Assembly (NCBI GenBank): GCA_902569285.1
Contig: CACFTS010000001.1
Coordinates: 57,705-121,704, forward strand
Source of the DNA: an uncultured Pelagibacteraceae bacterium
GTDB taxonomy: Bacteria > Pseudomonadota > Alphaproteobacteria > Pelagibacterales > Pelagibacteraceae
Length of the DNA stretch: 64,000 nt
Direction of reading: 5' to 3'
Part shown: piece after piece, positions 1 through 8,619 of the stretch
How positions within the stretch are numbered: position 1 is the stretch's first letter
Layout of the letters: each line of letters opens with the position of its first letter
Notes under the pieces: generated by a model
Told to the model about the DNA's origin: nothing
Seen by the model: the letters and a program-made list of their open reading frames with translations, nothing else
The model's database searches: none
Program-made: the position numbers and the translations under genes

Positions 1-554
1 TTATTGCGGGAGTTGATGAAGTTGGCAGAGGAAGTTTAATTGGACCAGTTTACGCTGCTGCGGTCATATTAAAAAAATCAATTAACAGAAAGTTATTAAA
101 AGACTCAAAAAGTTTATCAAAAACTCAAAGAAAAATTTTAGCTAAATATATTAAAAAAAATTCTATCTGGGCATTAGGTAAGGCGTCTGTTAAAGAAATT
201 GAAAAAATTAATATTTTAAACGCAAGTTTGTTAGCTATGAAAAGAGCAATAAAAAAACTTAAAAAAAAACCATCACTTGTTTTAATTGATGGAAATAAAT
301 TACCTGAAATAAAAAATTATAAACTTAAATCAATAATAAAAGGGGATCAAAAAATGCCCTCAATTTCTGCGGCTTCAATTATTGCTAAAGTTACTCGTGA
401 TAAAATAATAACCAACTTAGGAAAAAATTTTAAAGGTTATTATTGGAACCAAAATTATGGGTACGGGACTAAACAACATTTAAAAGCAATAAGAAATTTA
501 GGTATTACTACTCATCACAGAAAAACTTTTTCACCAATAAATAAAAAAAAATAG
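1..554 (+). CDS. rnhB: Ribonuclease HII, 5' end cut by the window
   Basis: Cleaves the RNA strand of RNA-DNA hybrids and removes single ribonucleotides from DNA in the cytoplasm. The reading frame is open from base 3 and begins with the family signature AGVDEVGRG followed by IGPVYAAAV, which carries the first catalytic Asp and Glu. Later motifs are IDGNKLP, ASIIAKVTRD and the C-terminal GYGTKQH. About 183 residues are visible, and the family is near 200, so only a short N-terminus is missing. The ATG or TTG codons further in are not the start, because the signature lies upstream of them. rnhB next to ccrM is a recurring alphaproteobacterial arrangement. Confidence 0.95.
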   Translation, partial: IAGVDEVGRGSLIGPVYAAAVILKKSINRKLLKDSKSLSKTQRKILAKYIKKNSIWALGKASVKEIEKINILNASLLAMKRAIKKLKKKPSLVLIDGNKLPEIKNYKLKSIIKGDQKMPSISAASIIAKVTRDKIITNLGKNFKGYYWNQNYGYGTKQHLKAIRNLGITTHHRKTFSPINKKK

Positions 555-569
555 GTTTCACGTAGAAAC
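555..569. repeat. parS-like inverted repeat just after rnhB
   Basis: GTTTC-ACGTA-GAAAC is an inverted repeat starting on the base after the rnhB stop codon. It differs from the widely conserved ParB-binding core GTTTCACGTGAAAC by one extra base in the centre. That insertion changes the spacing of the half sites, so binding by ParB is doubtful. It could be a decayed parS, or a short hairpin at the end of the rnhB transcript. Confidence 0.35.
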
Positions 570-607
570 ACAAGATCTGGTTGTTTTTAAAAATATCAAC
601 ACAAATC

Positions 608-656
608 GAATCCAATTATTTCAATCCTAGGTTGACCGAAGAATCTTTTTGGAGTC
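608..656. promoter_or_regulatory. Cluster of three GANTC methylation sites upstream of ccrM
   Basis: GAATC (608-612), GAATC (641-645) and GAGTC (652-656) fall within 49 bases directly before the gene for the predicted GANTC methylase. At this base composition one site every few hundred bases is expected. In Caulobacter the ccrM promoter carries GANTC sites whose methylation state affects transcription. The sites are seen directly; the autoregulatory role here is inferred. Confidence 0.6.
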
Positions 657-660
657 TAAT
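632..660 (+). promoter_or_regulatory. Predicted sigma-70 type promoter of ccrM
   Basis: TTGACC (632-637) and TCTAAT (655-660) are separated by exactly 17 bases and each matches consensus at five of six positions. Transcription would begin near 667, only about six bases before the ATG at 673, so the message would be almost leaderless. One GANTC site lies in the spacer and another overlaps the -10 box. Confidence 0.6.
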
Positions 661-672
661 TATTATTTATAA

Positions 673-1743
673 ATGACTTTTGATTTTAAAAATAAATTAA
701 TTAATGGAGATAGCTTAGAGGAATTAAAAAAAATTCCTAATGAATCTTTTGATTTAATTTTTGCGGATCCACCTTACAACCTACAATTAAAAAGTGAATT
801 AACACGACCTGATAGATCTAAGGTTAGTGCTGTAAATGACAAGTGGGATCAATTTGAAAATTTTAAAAAGTACGATAATTTTACTTATTCTTGGTTAAGT
901 GAATGTAAAAGAATTTTAAAAAAAAATGGAGCTATTTGGGTAATTGGCAGTTATCATAATATTTTTCGAGTTGGAACTGCAATTCAAAATTTAGGTTTTT
1001 GGATTTTAAATGATGTTATTTGGAATAAAAAAAATCCTATGCCAAATTTTAGAGGAACCCGTTTTACAAATGCTCATGAAACATTGATTTGGGCATCAAA
1101 ATCAGAAAAATCAAAATATACTTTTAACTATCAATCTTTAAAATGTTTAAATGATGATCTTCAAATGAGATCTAATTGGGATCTACCTATTTGCAATGGA
1201 TCTGAACGACTTAAGAAAAATGGAAAAAAAGTACATTCTACACAAAAACCAGAGGCTTTGCTTCATAGAATTCTATTATCAACTTCTAATAAAAATGATT
1301 TAGTTTTAGATCCTTTTTTAGGTTCTGGAACAACAGCAACAGTTGCCAAAAAATTAGGTAGAAATTATTACGGAATAGAAAGAGAGAAAACTTATTTTAA
1401 AGCTGCTAAACAGAGACTTAAAAATACAAAACCTATTGAAGATGATTATTTAGATACATTAAAAAATAACAGATCTAAACCAAGAATCCCTTTTGGTTCC
1501 TTAGTTGAATTAGGAATAATTAAACCTGGAACAACCATATTTGATAATAAAAAGAAAATTAGCGCAAAAATTATGGCTGATGGCAGTATTAAACATGAAA
1601 AAACTGAAGGCTCAATTCACAAAGTAGCAGCAACAATTTTAGGTGCTGAAAGCTGTAATGGATGGACTTATTGGCATTATAATTTAAATGGTAGTATATT
1701 ACCAATTGATCATTTAAGGCAAAGACTAATTTCTAATAATTAA
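673..1743 (+). CDS. ccrM: CcrM-type adenine-N6 DNA methyltransferase (GANTC)
   Basis: Methylates adenine in DNA using S-adenosylmethionine. The catalytic DPPY motif is at residues 32-35 and the cofactor-binding DPFLGSGTT begins at 213, the beta-class order. After about residue 265 comes the extra C-terminal domain typical of CcrM (IPFGSLVELGIIKPG, then WTYWHYN near the end), which contacts DNA. At 356 residues it matches the Caulobacter protein (about 358). No partner restriction enzyme is nearby, so it is an orphan, presumably cell-cycle methylase. GANTC specificity is inferred from the family. It converges on the next gene with the stops overlapping. Confidence 0.93.
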   Translation: MTFDFKNKLINGDSLEELKKIPNESFDLIFADPPYNLQLKSELTRPDRSKVSAVNDKWDQFENFKKYDNFTYSWLSECKRILKKNGAIWVIGSYHNIFRVGTAIQNLGFWILNDVIWNKKNPMPNFRGTRFTNAHETLIWASKSEKSKYTFNYQSLKCLNDDLQMRSNWDLPICNGSERLKKNGKKVHSTQKPEALLHRILLSTSNKNDLVLDPFLGSGTTATVAKKLGRNYYGIEREKTYFKAAKQRLKNTKPIEDDYLDTLKNNRSKPRIPFGSLVELGIIKPGTTIFDNKKKISAKIMADGSIKHEKTEGSIHKVAATILGAESCNGWTYWHYNLNGSILPIDHLRQRLISNN

Positions 1744-2885
1744 TTTCTATAAATCTTACCAAGATAATTTTCTAAAAATTTATTATTTTTTACCAATCTT
1801 TTCAAAAAAATATTTCTTAAAAATATAGTAAAAGGGTTGGATAAATGGAAAACAAATTGATTAAATTTTGATCTGTTTTTAACCATTTTTGTTTTTTTAA
1901 GTCTGTTGGTAAAAAATTTATTTTCTGTATTATTTTCTATACTCTGAAATAATTCATAAGCTCCTTCTATTGACTGAGATGCACCTTGGGCAAATGATGG
2001 TTGATATGCAAAAAAAGCATCGCCAATAAAATGAATATTGTTATTTTGTAAATGGTAGAAATCATTACTTACAAATACTGGAAAAATTTTTAATTCTTTA
2101 AGGTTATTTAAAATTTCTTTATTACTTAAAGGAATTTTGTCCAAAACCTTTTTAATAAAAGAATTTTCACTAAATAATGAATAATTTTTTTGTTCATCAG
2201 TGGACAATTTATACTTGATTATAGCTATAAAATTAAACTCTCCAATTGGACTTACTGGGTAAATTACATGATGATAATTTGAGCCTAAAAATAAAGAGAT
2301 ATTTTTATTATCAATATTCTCTGGAGTTTTAATTATAGTTCCTCTAATTGCTAATGTGTTATTAAATTTTGGTTTAATTTGATTATTTGAAATAAGACTT
2401 TTACTTTTTGAAAAAACTCCGTCAGAAATAATTAAATAATCACATACGTTGGTTTCATTATTTTCAAAATAAAGTTTAATTTGTTTATTTTGTTGATCTA
2501 TCTTCGAAATAGTATGGCTGGTTTTTATTGATTCATCCAAATTCTCTTTTAGAAAATTAATTAATATAGATCTTTTTAAAATAGTATACTTACAATCTTT
2601 AGAGTTAAAATCTGAGATATTAAGTTCACATATTTTTTTTGAATTATCACTTGAATAAAAATCAATTTTTTCTGGAGTAAATTTGTTTTTATTTTCTATT
2701 CTATCAAATCCAATTTCATTTAAAAGTTTAACACTATTCACTGATAATTGAATTCCATAACCTTCTTCTAGACTAATTGAATTATTTTTTTCATAGATTG
2801 TTATTTGGTAATTAAGATTTTTTTTAAATAGATTTGCAATAAATAATCCTGATATTCCTGCTCCAATTATTGCTATCTTTTTCAT
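1740..2885 (-). CDS. FAD-dependent monooxygenase (UbiH / salicylate hydroxylase-like)
   Basis: A flavoprotein hydroxylase of the aromatic monooxygenase family; the substrate cannot be read from sequence. The N-terminal IGAGISGLFIANLF is the FAD-binding Rossmann loop, and the second FAD motif is GDAFFAYQPSFAQGASQS with its Asp near residue 289. The middle DYLIISDGVFSKS corresponds to the conserved DG element. Length (381) is normal. Its ATG overlaps the mutY stop by one base (TAATG), so it is translated downstream of mutY. A ubiquinone-ring hydroxylase is possible but not shown. Confidence 0.8.
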   Translation of the reverse strand: MKKIAIIGAGISGLFIANLFKKNLNYQITIYEKNNSISLEEGYGIQLSVNSVKLLNEIGFDRIENKNKFTPEKIDFYSSDNSKKICELNISDFNSKDCKYTILKRSILINFLKENLDESIKTSHTISKIDQQNKQIKLYFENNETNVCDYLIISDGVFSKSKSLISNNQIKPKFNNTLAIRGTIIKTPENIDNKNISLFLGSNYHHVIYPVSPIGEFNFIAIIKYKLSTDEQKNYSLFSENSFIKKVLDKIPLSNKEILNNLKELKIFPVFVSNDFYHLQNNNIHFIGDAFFAYQPSFAQGASQSIEGAYELFQSIENNTENKFFTNRLKKTKMVKNRSKFNQFVFHLSNPFTIFLRNIFLKRLVKNNKFLENYLGKIYRN

Positions 2886-3865
2886 TAATTTTTTTCGAGA
2901 TATTTAACGACCTTTTTTGTAAATGTTGGCAACATATAGTTCTTTAATTCTTTTTGATCAATCCAATAAGCAGAGGATATTCTTTTATTATTTTTTAAAT
3001 ACTGAATCTTGATATTCATTTTCATATTAGACATCTTAAAATTTAAGTTTTCATTAAATTTTTTTGGTTTAGACAACTCTTCCATTGGGAAAATTTTTAA
3101 ATTTTTTAAAAAATTAAATTTAGTATTTTTAACTAATAAATATCTTTGATCTTTTTTATAAACTTTTAAGATGAAGTACTTTTCGATATTTTTCTTTGTA
3201 TTTTTAATTAAATTAAAATCTTTTTTCTTAAAAGATTTACAATTTTTTGAGATAGGACATTTATTGCATAAAGGATTGTTTGGCTTACAAATTAATGCAC
3301 CTAACTCCATTAGAGCTTGAGCATAATCACTCGATCGTTGAGATAATCCAAATACAGATTTTTTTTTTATAAGATTTTCTTTATTTATTTCATTTTCCCT
3401 TTTCAAATAAAGATATCTTTTTAAAACTCTTTCTATATTTCCATCCAATGGAATGTATGGTTTATTAAAAGCAATAGATAAAATTGCGCGTGCGGTGTAA
3501 TCACCAATTCCAGGTAATGATTTTAAATCCTCAAAATTATCAGGTATTTTTCCTTTGAAATTCTTAATAATAACTTGAGAAGTTTTTTTTAAATTTCTTG
3601 CTCTAGAATAATATCCAAGACCTTCCCAAAGTTTCATTAATTTTTTATTTTGAACTCTAGCAAGTGTTTTGAGATTTGGAATATCTTTTATAAATCGATT
3701 AAAATAAGGAATTACTGTTACAACCTGTGTTTGCTGCAACATAAATTCACTTATTAAAATGTAATATTGTCTTTTTTGCAAAGAAACATTTTTTCGCCAC
3801 GGTAATGATCTTTTATTTAAATCGTACCATTTAAGAATTTTTTTTGTTATTAATTGTTCTTTCAT
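2885..3865 (-). CDS. mutY: A/G-specific adenine DNA glycosylase
   Basis: Removes adenine mispaired with 8-oxoguanine. Counting from the ATG at 3865, the catalytic Glu is residue 40 in SEFMLQQTQV, the helix-hairpin-helix is LPGIGDYTARAI, and the catalytic Asp is 141 in PLDGNIERVL. A 4Fe-4S cluster motif follows (Cys-X6-Cys-X2-Cys-X5-Cys, starting in ALICKPNNPLCNKC). The C-terminal NUDIX-like mismatch-recognition domain is short and divergent. A longer frame opens upstream at 3910, but those 15 residues are unlike the family, so 3865 is preferred. The start codon abuts that of the divergent DUF721 gene. Confidence 0.92.
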   Translation of the reverse strand: MKEQLITKKILKWYDLNKRSLPWRKNVSLQKRQYYILISEFMLQQTQVVTVIPYFNRFIKDIPNLKTLARVQNKKLMKLWEGLGYYSRARNLKKTSQVIIKNFKGKIPDNFEDLKSLPGIGDYTARAILSIAFNKPYIPLDGNIERVLKRYLYLKRENEINKENLIKKKSVFGLSQRSSDYAQALMELGALICKPNNPLCNKCPISKNCKSFKKKDFNLIKNTKKNIEKYFILKVYKKDQRYLLVKNTKFNFLKNLKIFPMEELSKPKKFNENLNFKMSNMKMNIKIQYLKNNKRISSAYWIDQKELKNYMLPTFTKKVVKYLEKN

Positions 3866-4354
3866 ATGCAATATAAAAAATATACTAAGCAGAGAAACCG
3901 ATCCATTCAAGGTTTAAGATCCTTTAAAGACACTTTGCCAAAAAATATTAAAAAGGTCATTAATAAAAGAGGTCATATTTATTCTGAAACACTGAATAAT
4001 TGGAAATATATTGTTGGTGAAAATTTATTTAAAGTTTGTTATCCAAAATCATTTAAAAATTCAAATAGATTTGGGGTGAGCACTTTACTGATAATGGTAA
4101 AGAGAGGTCATGAGGTTGATTTGGAATATTCAAAAAAAGACATAATGGATAAAATGAATAATTTTTTTGGATATTCTGTTGTTGAAAAACTTAAATTCAC
4201 TAGTTTTGATTATGAAAAGAAAATACCTCCAAAAGAAACTATTAAAGAGAAAAATATGACAAATAATAGATATAAAAAAAAGATTAATGATGTTAAAAAT
4301 GAAAAAATTAAAAAATCACTACTTGAATTAACTAAAGTATTTAAGGAAAAATGA
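3866..4354 (+). CDS. DUF721 / DciA-like protein
   Basis: About 162 residues. The region KRGHIYSETLNNWKYIVGE followed by LFKVCYPKSF matches the DUF721 pattern (a helix with W..IVG..L...C.P). Some DUF721 members, called DciA, load the replicative helicase, but that role is not established for this branch. The basic C-terminal tail is low complexity. The ATG at 3866 directly abuts the mutY start, and an upstream TTG at 3854 is less likely. Its TGA overlaps the ATG of the next gene (ATGA). The order mutY-DUF721-DsbA-smc recurs in Alphaproteobacteria. Confidence 0.8.
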   Translation: MQYKKYTKQRNRSIQGLRSFKDTLPKNIKKVINKRGHIYSETLNNWKYIVGENLFKVCYPKSFKNSNRFGVSTLLIMVKRGHEVDLEYSKKDIMDKMNNFFGYSVVEKLKFTSFDYEKKIPPKETIKEKNMTNNRYKKKINDVKNEKIKKSLLELTKVFKEK

Positions 4355-4926
4355 AAAAAATTTTATTATTATTAATTTTATTTTTTGGATCGATCTCTAA
4401 CTTAAGTGCTGAAACAAATCGAATAGTTTCGGGAAATAATAATGCTAAGATTACTATTATTACCTATGCTTCCTTAACATGTAGTTATTGTGCCAATTTT
4501 CATAAAGAGGTCTATCCTAAACTTAAAAAGGACTATATTGATACAGGATTAGCTAAAATAGAATTTAGACACTTTCCTTTAGATGTTGCTGCGTTCAACG
4601 CATCAAAAATTGTTCAATGCAAACAAGATCAAAGTTTAGAAATTCTAGAAAGTTTGTATTCCAATCAACAAGCTTGGGTAAAGGGAGGTACAATTGAAGA
4701 AGTAAATGATAATCTTAAAAAATTTCTTAAAAAAGAAGGTTTTGATATAGATTTTGAAAAATGTATTAACAACAAAGAAATAGAAGATTTTGTTTTAAAT
4801 GATCGAATCGAAGGTACTAAAAACTTCAAGGTAAATTCCACTCCTACGATAATAATTAATAATAAAAAGTTTGAAAAATCTCTTAATTACAAAAATTTAA
4901 AAAAATCATTAGAAAAACTGATATAA
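4351..4926 (+). CDS. DsbA-family periplasmic thiol-disulfide oxidoreductase
   Basis: A thioredoxin-fold protein likely acting on disulfides in the periplasm. Residues 1-20 are a signal peptide (Lys-Lys, a leucine/isoleucine core, and cleavage near LSAET). The active site is CSYC at about residues 48-51 in YASLTCSYCANFHKE, and the cis-proline loop is NSTPTIII near the C-terminus. Length 191 is normal for the DsbA/DsbG-like branch. It is translationally coupled to DUF721 by a 4-base overlap and lies 8 bases before smc. Confidence 0.88.
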   Translation: MKKILLLLILFFGSISNLSAETNRIVSGNNNAKITIITYASLTCSYCANFHKEVYPKLKKDYIDTGLAKIEFRHFPLDVAAFNASKIVQCKQDQSLEILESLYSNQQAWVKGGTIEEVNDNLKKFLKKEGFDIDFEKCINNKEIEDFVLNDRIEGTKNFKVNSTPTIIINNKKFEKSLNYKNLKKSLEKLI

Positions 4927-4934
4927 GTTAACTC

Positions 4935-7332
4935 ATGGAGTTTAAAAAAATCCAACTCAATGGGTTTAAATCATTTGCTGATAAAACCAACTTTTTAATT
5001 GAAGATGGTTTAACAGGAATTGTTGGTCCAAACGGATGTGGAAAATCTAACATTGTAGAATCTCTCAGGTGGGCAATGGGAGAAACATCGGCAAAAAGTA
5101 TGCGAGGATCTGGAATGGAAGATGTGATATTTTCTGGAACTTCAAACAAAGCTTCAAAAAATATAGCAGAAGTTTCTGTTACAGTTGCAAATGAAAATAA
5201 TGAAGGTCCAATTCAGTTTAGGGAACTTAATGAAGTAAATATCAGAAGAAAAATAGAAAAAGATAAAGGGTCTAAATTTTATATAAATGACAAAGAAGTA
5301 AGAGCCAGAGATGCACAAATGTTTTTTGCTGATTTATCAACTGGTGCTCATTCACCTTCTATGATTAGCCAAGGTCGTATAGGTGCACTAGTTACAGCAA
5401 GACCAACTGATAGAAGGGCAATTTTAGAGGAGGCTGCAGGAATTTCTGGTTTACATGTTAGAAGACATGAGGCTGAACTAAGGTTAAATGCTGCAGAAAA
5501 TAATTTAAAAAGAGCAGATGAATTAAGAAGACAACAAGAAAAACAATTGGCTAACCTTCAAAAGCAAGCAGAGGAAGCAACCAAATACAAAAATATATCT
5601 GATGAAATTAAAAAAATTGAAGCAGGTTTATATTATTTAAAATTATTAGAAATTGACAAAGAAATAAAAGTTGAAAATGAAATTAACACTGAAGCTGAAG
5701 GAGAAGTAAGCGGTTTTAACAATAAAATTTCTGAATTAGAGAATTTAATTAAATCCGAAACTGACAAAATAACACCTTTAAGAGAAAAAAATATTGAAAA
5801 TCTCTCAAAAATTCAAAGACTAAACTTAGAGCTTCAAAGTCTTGATGAAGAAAATACCAGAATTCAAGATGAGATGGTGAATATTAAAAAATCTCTTCAA
5901 ACATTCGATGATGATATCAATAGAGAAAAAGGAATAGTTATTGATGCAAACTCTAACGAGAAAAGACTTAAAGAAGAAAAAAATGAACTTATTGAAATTG
6001 ACTCAAAATATTATGAAACCGAAAAACAATCTAATGAAGATTTAGATTATACTAAAAGTAAATTAAAATTAGAAATAAATAAAGTTAAAGAATTAATCAA
6101 TTTAAAAAAAAATGAAGAAGCAATAACAGTTCTTGATAATTGTAAAATAATTATAGAAGAATATGCAGATAGCTACAGTAAAAACCAAAATATAAAAAAA
6201 GAGTCTGTAAAAAGAAACGAAAGAATAAACATTATAGATAAAGAGATAAAAAGTTGGAAAAATTTATTATCTAATTCTGAAAAAATGGTAACTGAGCTAA
6301 CTGAAAGAAAGAATAAATTAAACTTACAATTAGAAAAATTAGACAATCAACCAAAAATACAAGCTGAAAAAAAAGGTCAAATTTCTGAAAGTCTAAGGGT
6401 GTCTGAACAAGAAAAAACTGAAAATGAGTCTATTGTTAATGTAACAGATGAAAAAATAGAAACTCTTAGAACTCAATTAAATGAAATTCAAGAACAATCA
6501 ATTCAAATTAGAGAACGAAAAGCAAGTTCGGGAGCCACAGTTGAGGGACTAAAAAAAAGAAAAAATGATTTGGTTGATAGGGTAAATTCAGAACTTAATT
6601 TAACAGAGGAAAATATTTTAGAAAATTCAAATCTATTTGGAAAAGAAGAACTTCCAGATGCTGTTAATCAAGAAGATTTATTAGATAAAAAAAAACAAGA
6701 AAGAGAAAAATTAGGATCTGTAAATTTAAAGGCTGATGAAGAAACAAATAAATATGAATCTGAAATTAAAAAAATGGAACAAGATCGAGCAGATTTAGTT
6801 ACTGCAATAATTAAATTAAAAGATAGTATTAATGAACTAAACCAAAAAGGAAGAGAAAGATTAATAGAAGCTTTTGATAAAGTTAATAGAAAGTTTAATG
6901 AAGTTTATACAAAATTATTCAATGGTGGAAATGCCAAACTAGAATTAGTAGACTCTGATGATCCTCTTGAAGCTGGACTAGAAATGTTAGTTAGTCCTCC
7001 TGGCAAACGTCTCCAGTCTATTACTTTATTATCAGGAGGAGAACAAGCCTTAACTGCCCTATCCTTAATTTTTGCAGTTTTTTTTGACTAACCCATCTCC
7101 GATTTGTGTACTTGATGAAGTAGATGCTCCATTAGATGACGCAAATGTAACTAGATTCTGTAGTTTACTTGAAGAGCTTACAAAAATTACAAATACTAAA
7201 TTTATTATTGTTACCCATCATGCTTTAACCATGTCTAAGATGAATAGACTTTATGGTGTCACTATGCCTGAAAAAGGCATAAGCCAATTAGTTGCTGTTG
7301 ATTTACAAAAAGCAGAGAGTATGGTTGCCTAA
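4935..7332 (+). CDS. smc: Chromosome segregation ATPase SMC, short, interrupted by a +1 frameshift
   Basis: A condensin-type ATPase that compacts and segregates chromosomes. Residues 31-38 are the Walker A motif (GPNGCGKS), followed by [17 protein letters not shown] and a long coiled coil. [14 protein letters not shown] is the ABC signature and [11 protein letters not shown] is Walker B. The first frame stops at 7089-7091; the Walker B part is in another frame from about 7084. Removing one T from the 8-T run at 7078-7085 joins them as AVFLTNP, the expected family sequence. The joined protein would be about 798 residues against about 1150 for the family, and no glycine-rich hinge domain is visible in the middle. 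The break may be a sequencing error or be rescued by slippage. Confidence 0.88.
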
Positions 7333-7347
7333 CTAAACTTAATTAAA

Positions 7348-7623
7348 ATGTCCAAAGATCCATTTAAAACTCGCTTAGAGATTGCAAAAAAGAAGATTTC
7401 AAAGAGAAATTTCGATGACAAAAAACACAATCCATCCCCAATTGGTACAGCTTTTAAGCTAAGTACAGAATTAGTCTCTGCTGTTGCTGTAGGGACAATT
7501 ATTGGGTTTATTTTAGACAAGACCTTTGGTACTAAACCTTGGTTAATTTTAATATTTTTTTTTGTAGGGGTAGTTGCTGGAATAACTAACGTAATTAAAT
7601 CTGCAAAAAATATGCAAAAATAG
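7348..7623 (+). CDS. atpI: ATP synthase protein I (AtpI-like)
   Basis: A small accessory membrane protein of the F0 operon, thought to help assemble the c ring or to act in ion handling. It has 91 residues, a charged N-terminal third, then two hydrophobic segments (around STELVSAVAVGTIIGFILD and WLILIFFFVGVVAGI) joined by a short KTFGTKP turn. This is the usual AtpI hairpin. It lies 15 bases after smc and 10 bases before atpB, and so leads the F0 genes. Confidence 0.85.
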   Translation: MSKDPFKTRLEIAKKKISKRNFDDKKHNPSPIGTAFKLSTELVSAVAVGTIIGFILDKTFGTKPWLILIFFFVGVVAGITNVIKSAKNMQK

Positions 7624-7633
7624 ATAAAGATTT

Positions 7634-8368
7634 ATGGCAGCAAACCCGATGACACAATTCGAAGTTTATAGAATTGGTCCAGAAATTAAAATAGGTGCTT
7701 TTGATATTTCATTTACAAATGCAAGTTTGTTTATGGTTGTTAGCTCACTAACAATTTTAATTATTTTTAATTTAGGTTCTAAAAAAAATTCAATGTTACC
7801 AAATAAAATCCAACTTTTAGCTGAATTGAGTTATACGTTTGTATCAAAAATGATTAGTGATACTGCAGGTTCTAAAGCAAAACCTTTTTTTGCTTTCATA
7901 TTTTCATTATTTATGTTTGTACTTTTTTGCAATATGTTTGGGATGATTCCATACACTTTTACAGTAACTAGTCATATTATTGTAACTTTTATGCTTGCAA
8001 CATTTATCTTTATTGGCGTGACAATCATTGGATTTGTCAAACATGGTTTTGGTTATTTAAAACTATTTGTACCAAGTGGAGTGCCTATAGTGCTACTTCC
8101 TTTAATTGTAGTTATTGAAATTATCTCATATTTAAGTCGACCTATTAGTTTATCTGTTAGACTTTTTGCTAATATGATGGCAGGTCATACTATGATGAAA
8201 GTTTTCGGAGGCTTTGTAATAAGCCTTGGAATAATCGGTGGATGGCTTCCACTGAGTTTTTCGGTTGCTTTAACAGGTTTGGAGATCTTAGTTGCTTTTC
8301 TTCAAGCATATGTTTTTGCAATCTTAACCTGCATCTATTTAAACGATGCATTAAATTTACACCATTAA
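7634..8368 (+). CDS. atpB: ATP synthase F0 subunit a
   Basis: The stator half-channel subunit that passes protons to the c ring. The essential arginine is R176 in SLSVRLFANMMAGH. The C-terminal FLQAYVFAILTCIYLNDAL is typical of the last helix. Length 244 and five to six hydrophobic helices fit the family. It begins with a conserved MTQFEVYRI-type N-terminus as in other Alphaproteobacteria. Confidence 0.96.
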   Translation: MAANPMTQFEVYRIGPEIKIGAFDISFTNASLFMVVSSLTILIIFNLGSKKNSMLPNKIQLLAELSYTFVSKMISDTAGSKAKPFFAFIFSLFMFVLFCNMFGMIPYTFTVTSHIIVTFMLATFIFIGVTIIGFVKHGFGYLKLFVPSGVPIVLLPLIVVIEIISYLSRPISLSVRLFANMMAGHTMMKVFGGFVISLGIIGGWLPLSFSVALTGLEILVAFLQAYVFAILTCIYLNDALNLHH

Positions 8369-8386
8369 TTAACATAGGAGGATATA

Positions 8387-8614
8387 ATGGAATTAGAAGC
8401 AGCAAAAATGATCGGAGCAGGTTTAGCAGCAATTGCTTTAGCTGGTGCCGGTGTTGGTATCGGAATAATTTTTGGAAACTATCTGTCAGGAGCGATGAGA
8501 AATCCATCTGCTGCACAAAAACAGTTTCCTAATTTGCTTTTAGGGTTTGCCCTTGCAGAAGCAACTGGATTATTTGGATTGGTAGTAGCGTTAATCATTC
8601 TTTTTGCATTTTAA
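8387..8614 (+). CDS. atpE: ATP synthase F0 subunit c
   Basis: The rotor-ring proteolipid: 75 residues forming two helices with a polar loop (RNPSAAQKQ). The ion-binding carboxylate is E58 in FALAEATGLFG. The residue after it is Ala rather than the Ser/Thr of sodium-binding rings, and the first helix lacks the paired Gln, so proton use is inferred. A strong ribosome binding site, AGGAGG at 8376-8381, precedes the ATG. That is unusual in this window and fits the high copy number of subunit c. Confidence 0.97.
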   Translation: MELEAAKMIGAGLAAIALAGAGVGIGIIFGNYLSGAMRNPSAAQKQFPNLLLGFALAEATGLFGLVVALIILFAF

Positions 8615-8619
8615 ATTTA

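Noticed and set aside
3866-3910. Longer mutY start at 3910
   Set aside because: The 15 extra residues are hydrophobic and unlike MutY, and they would overlap the DUF721 gene.
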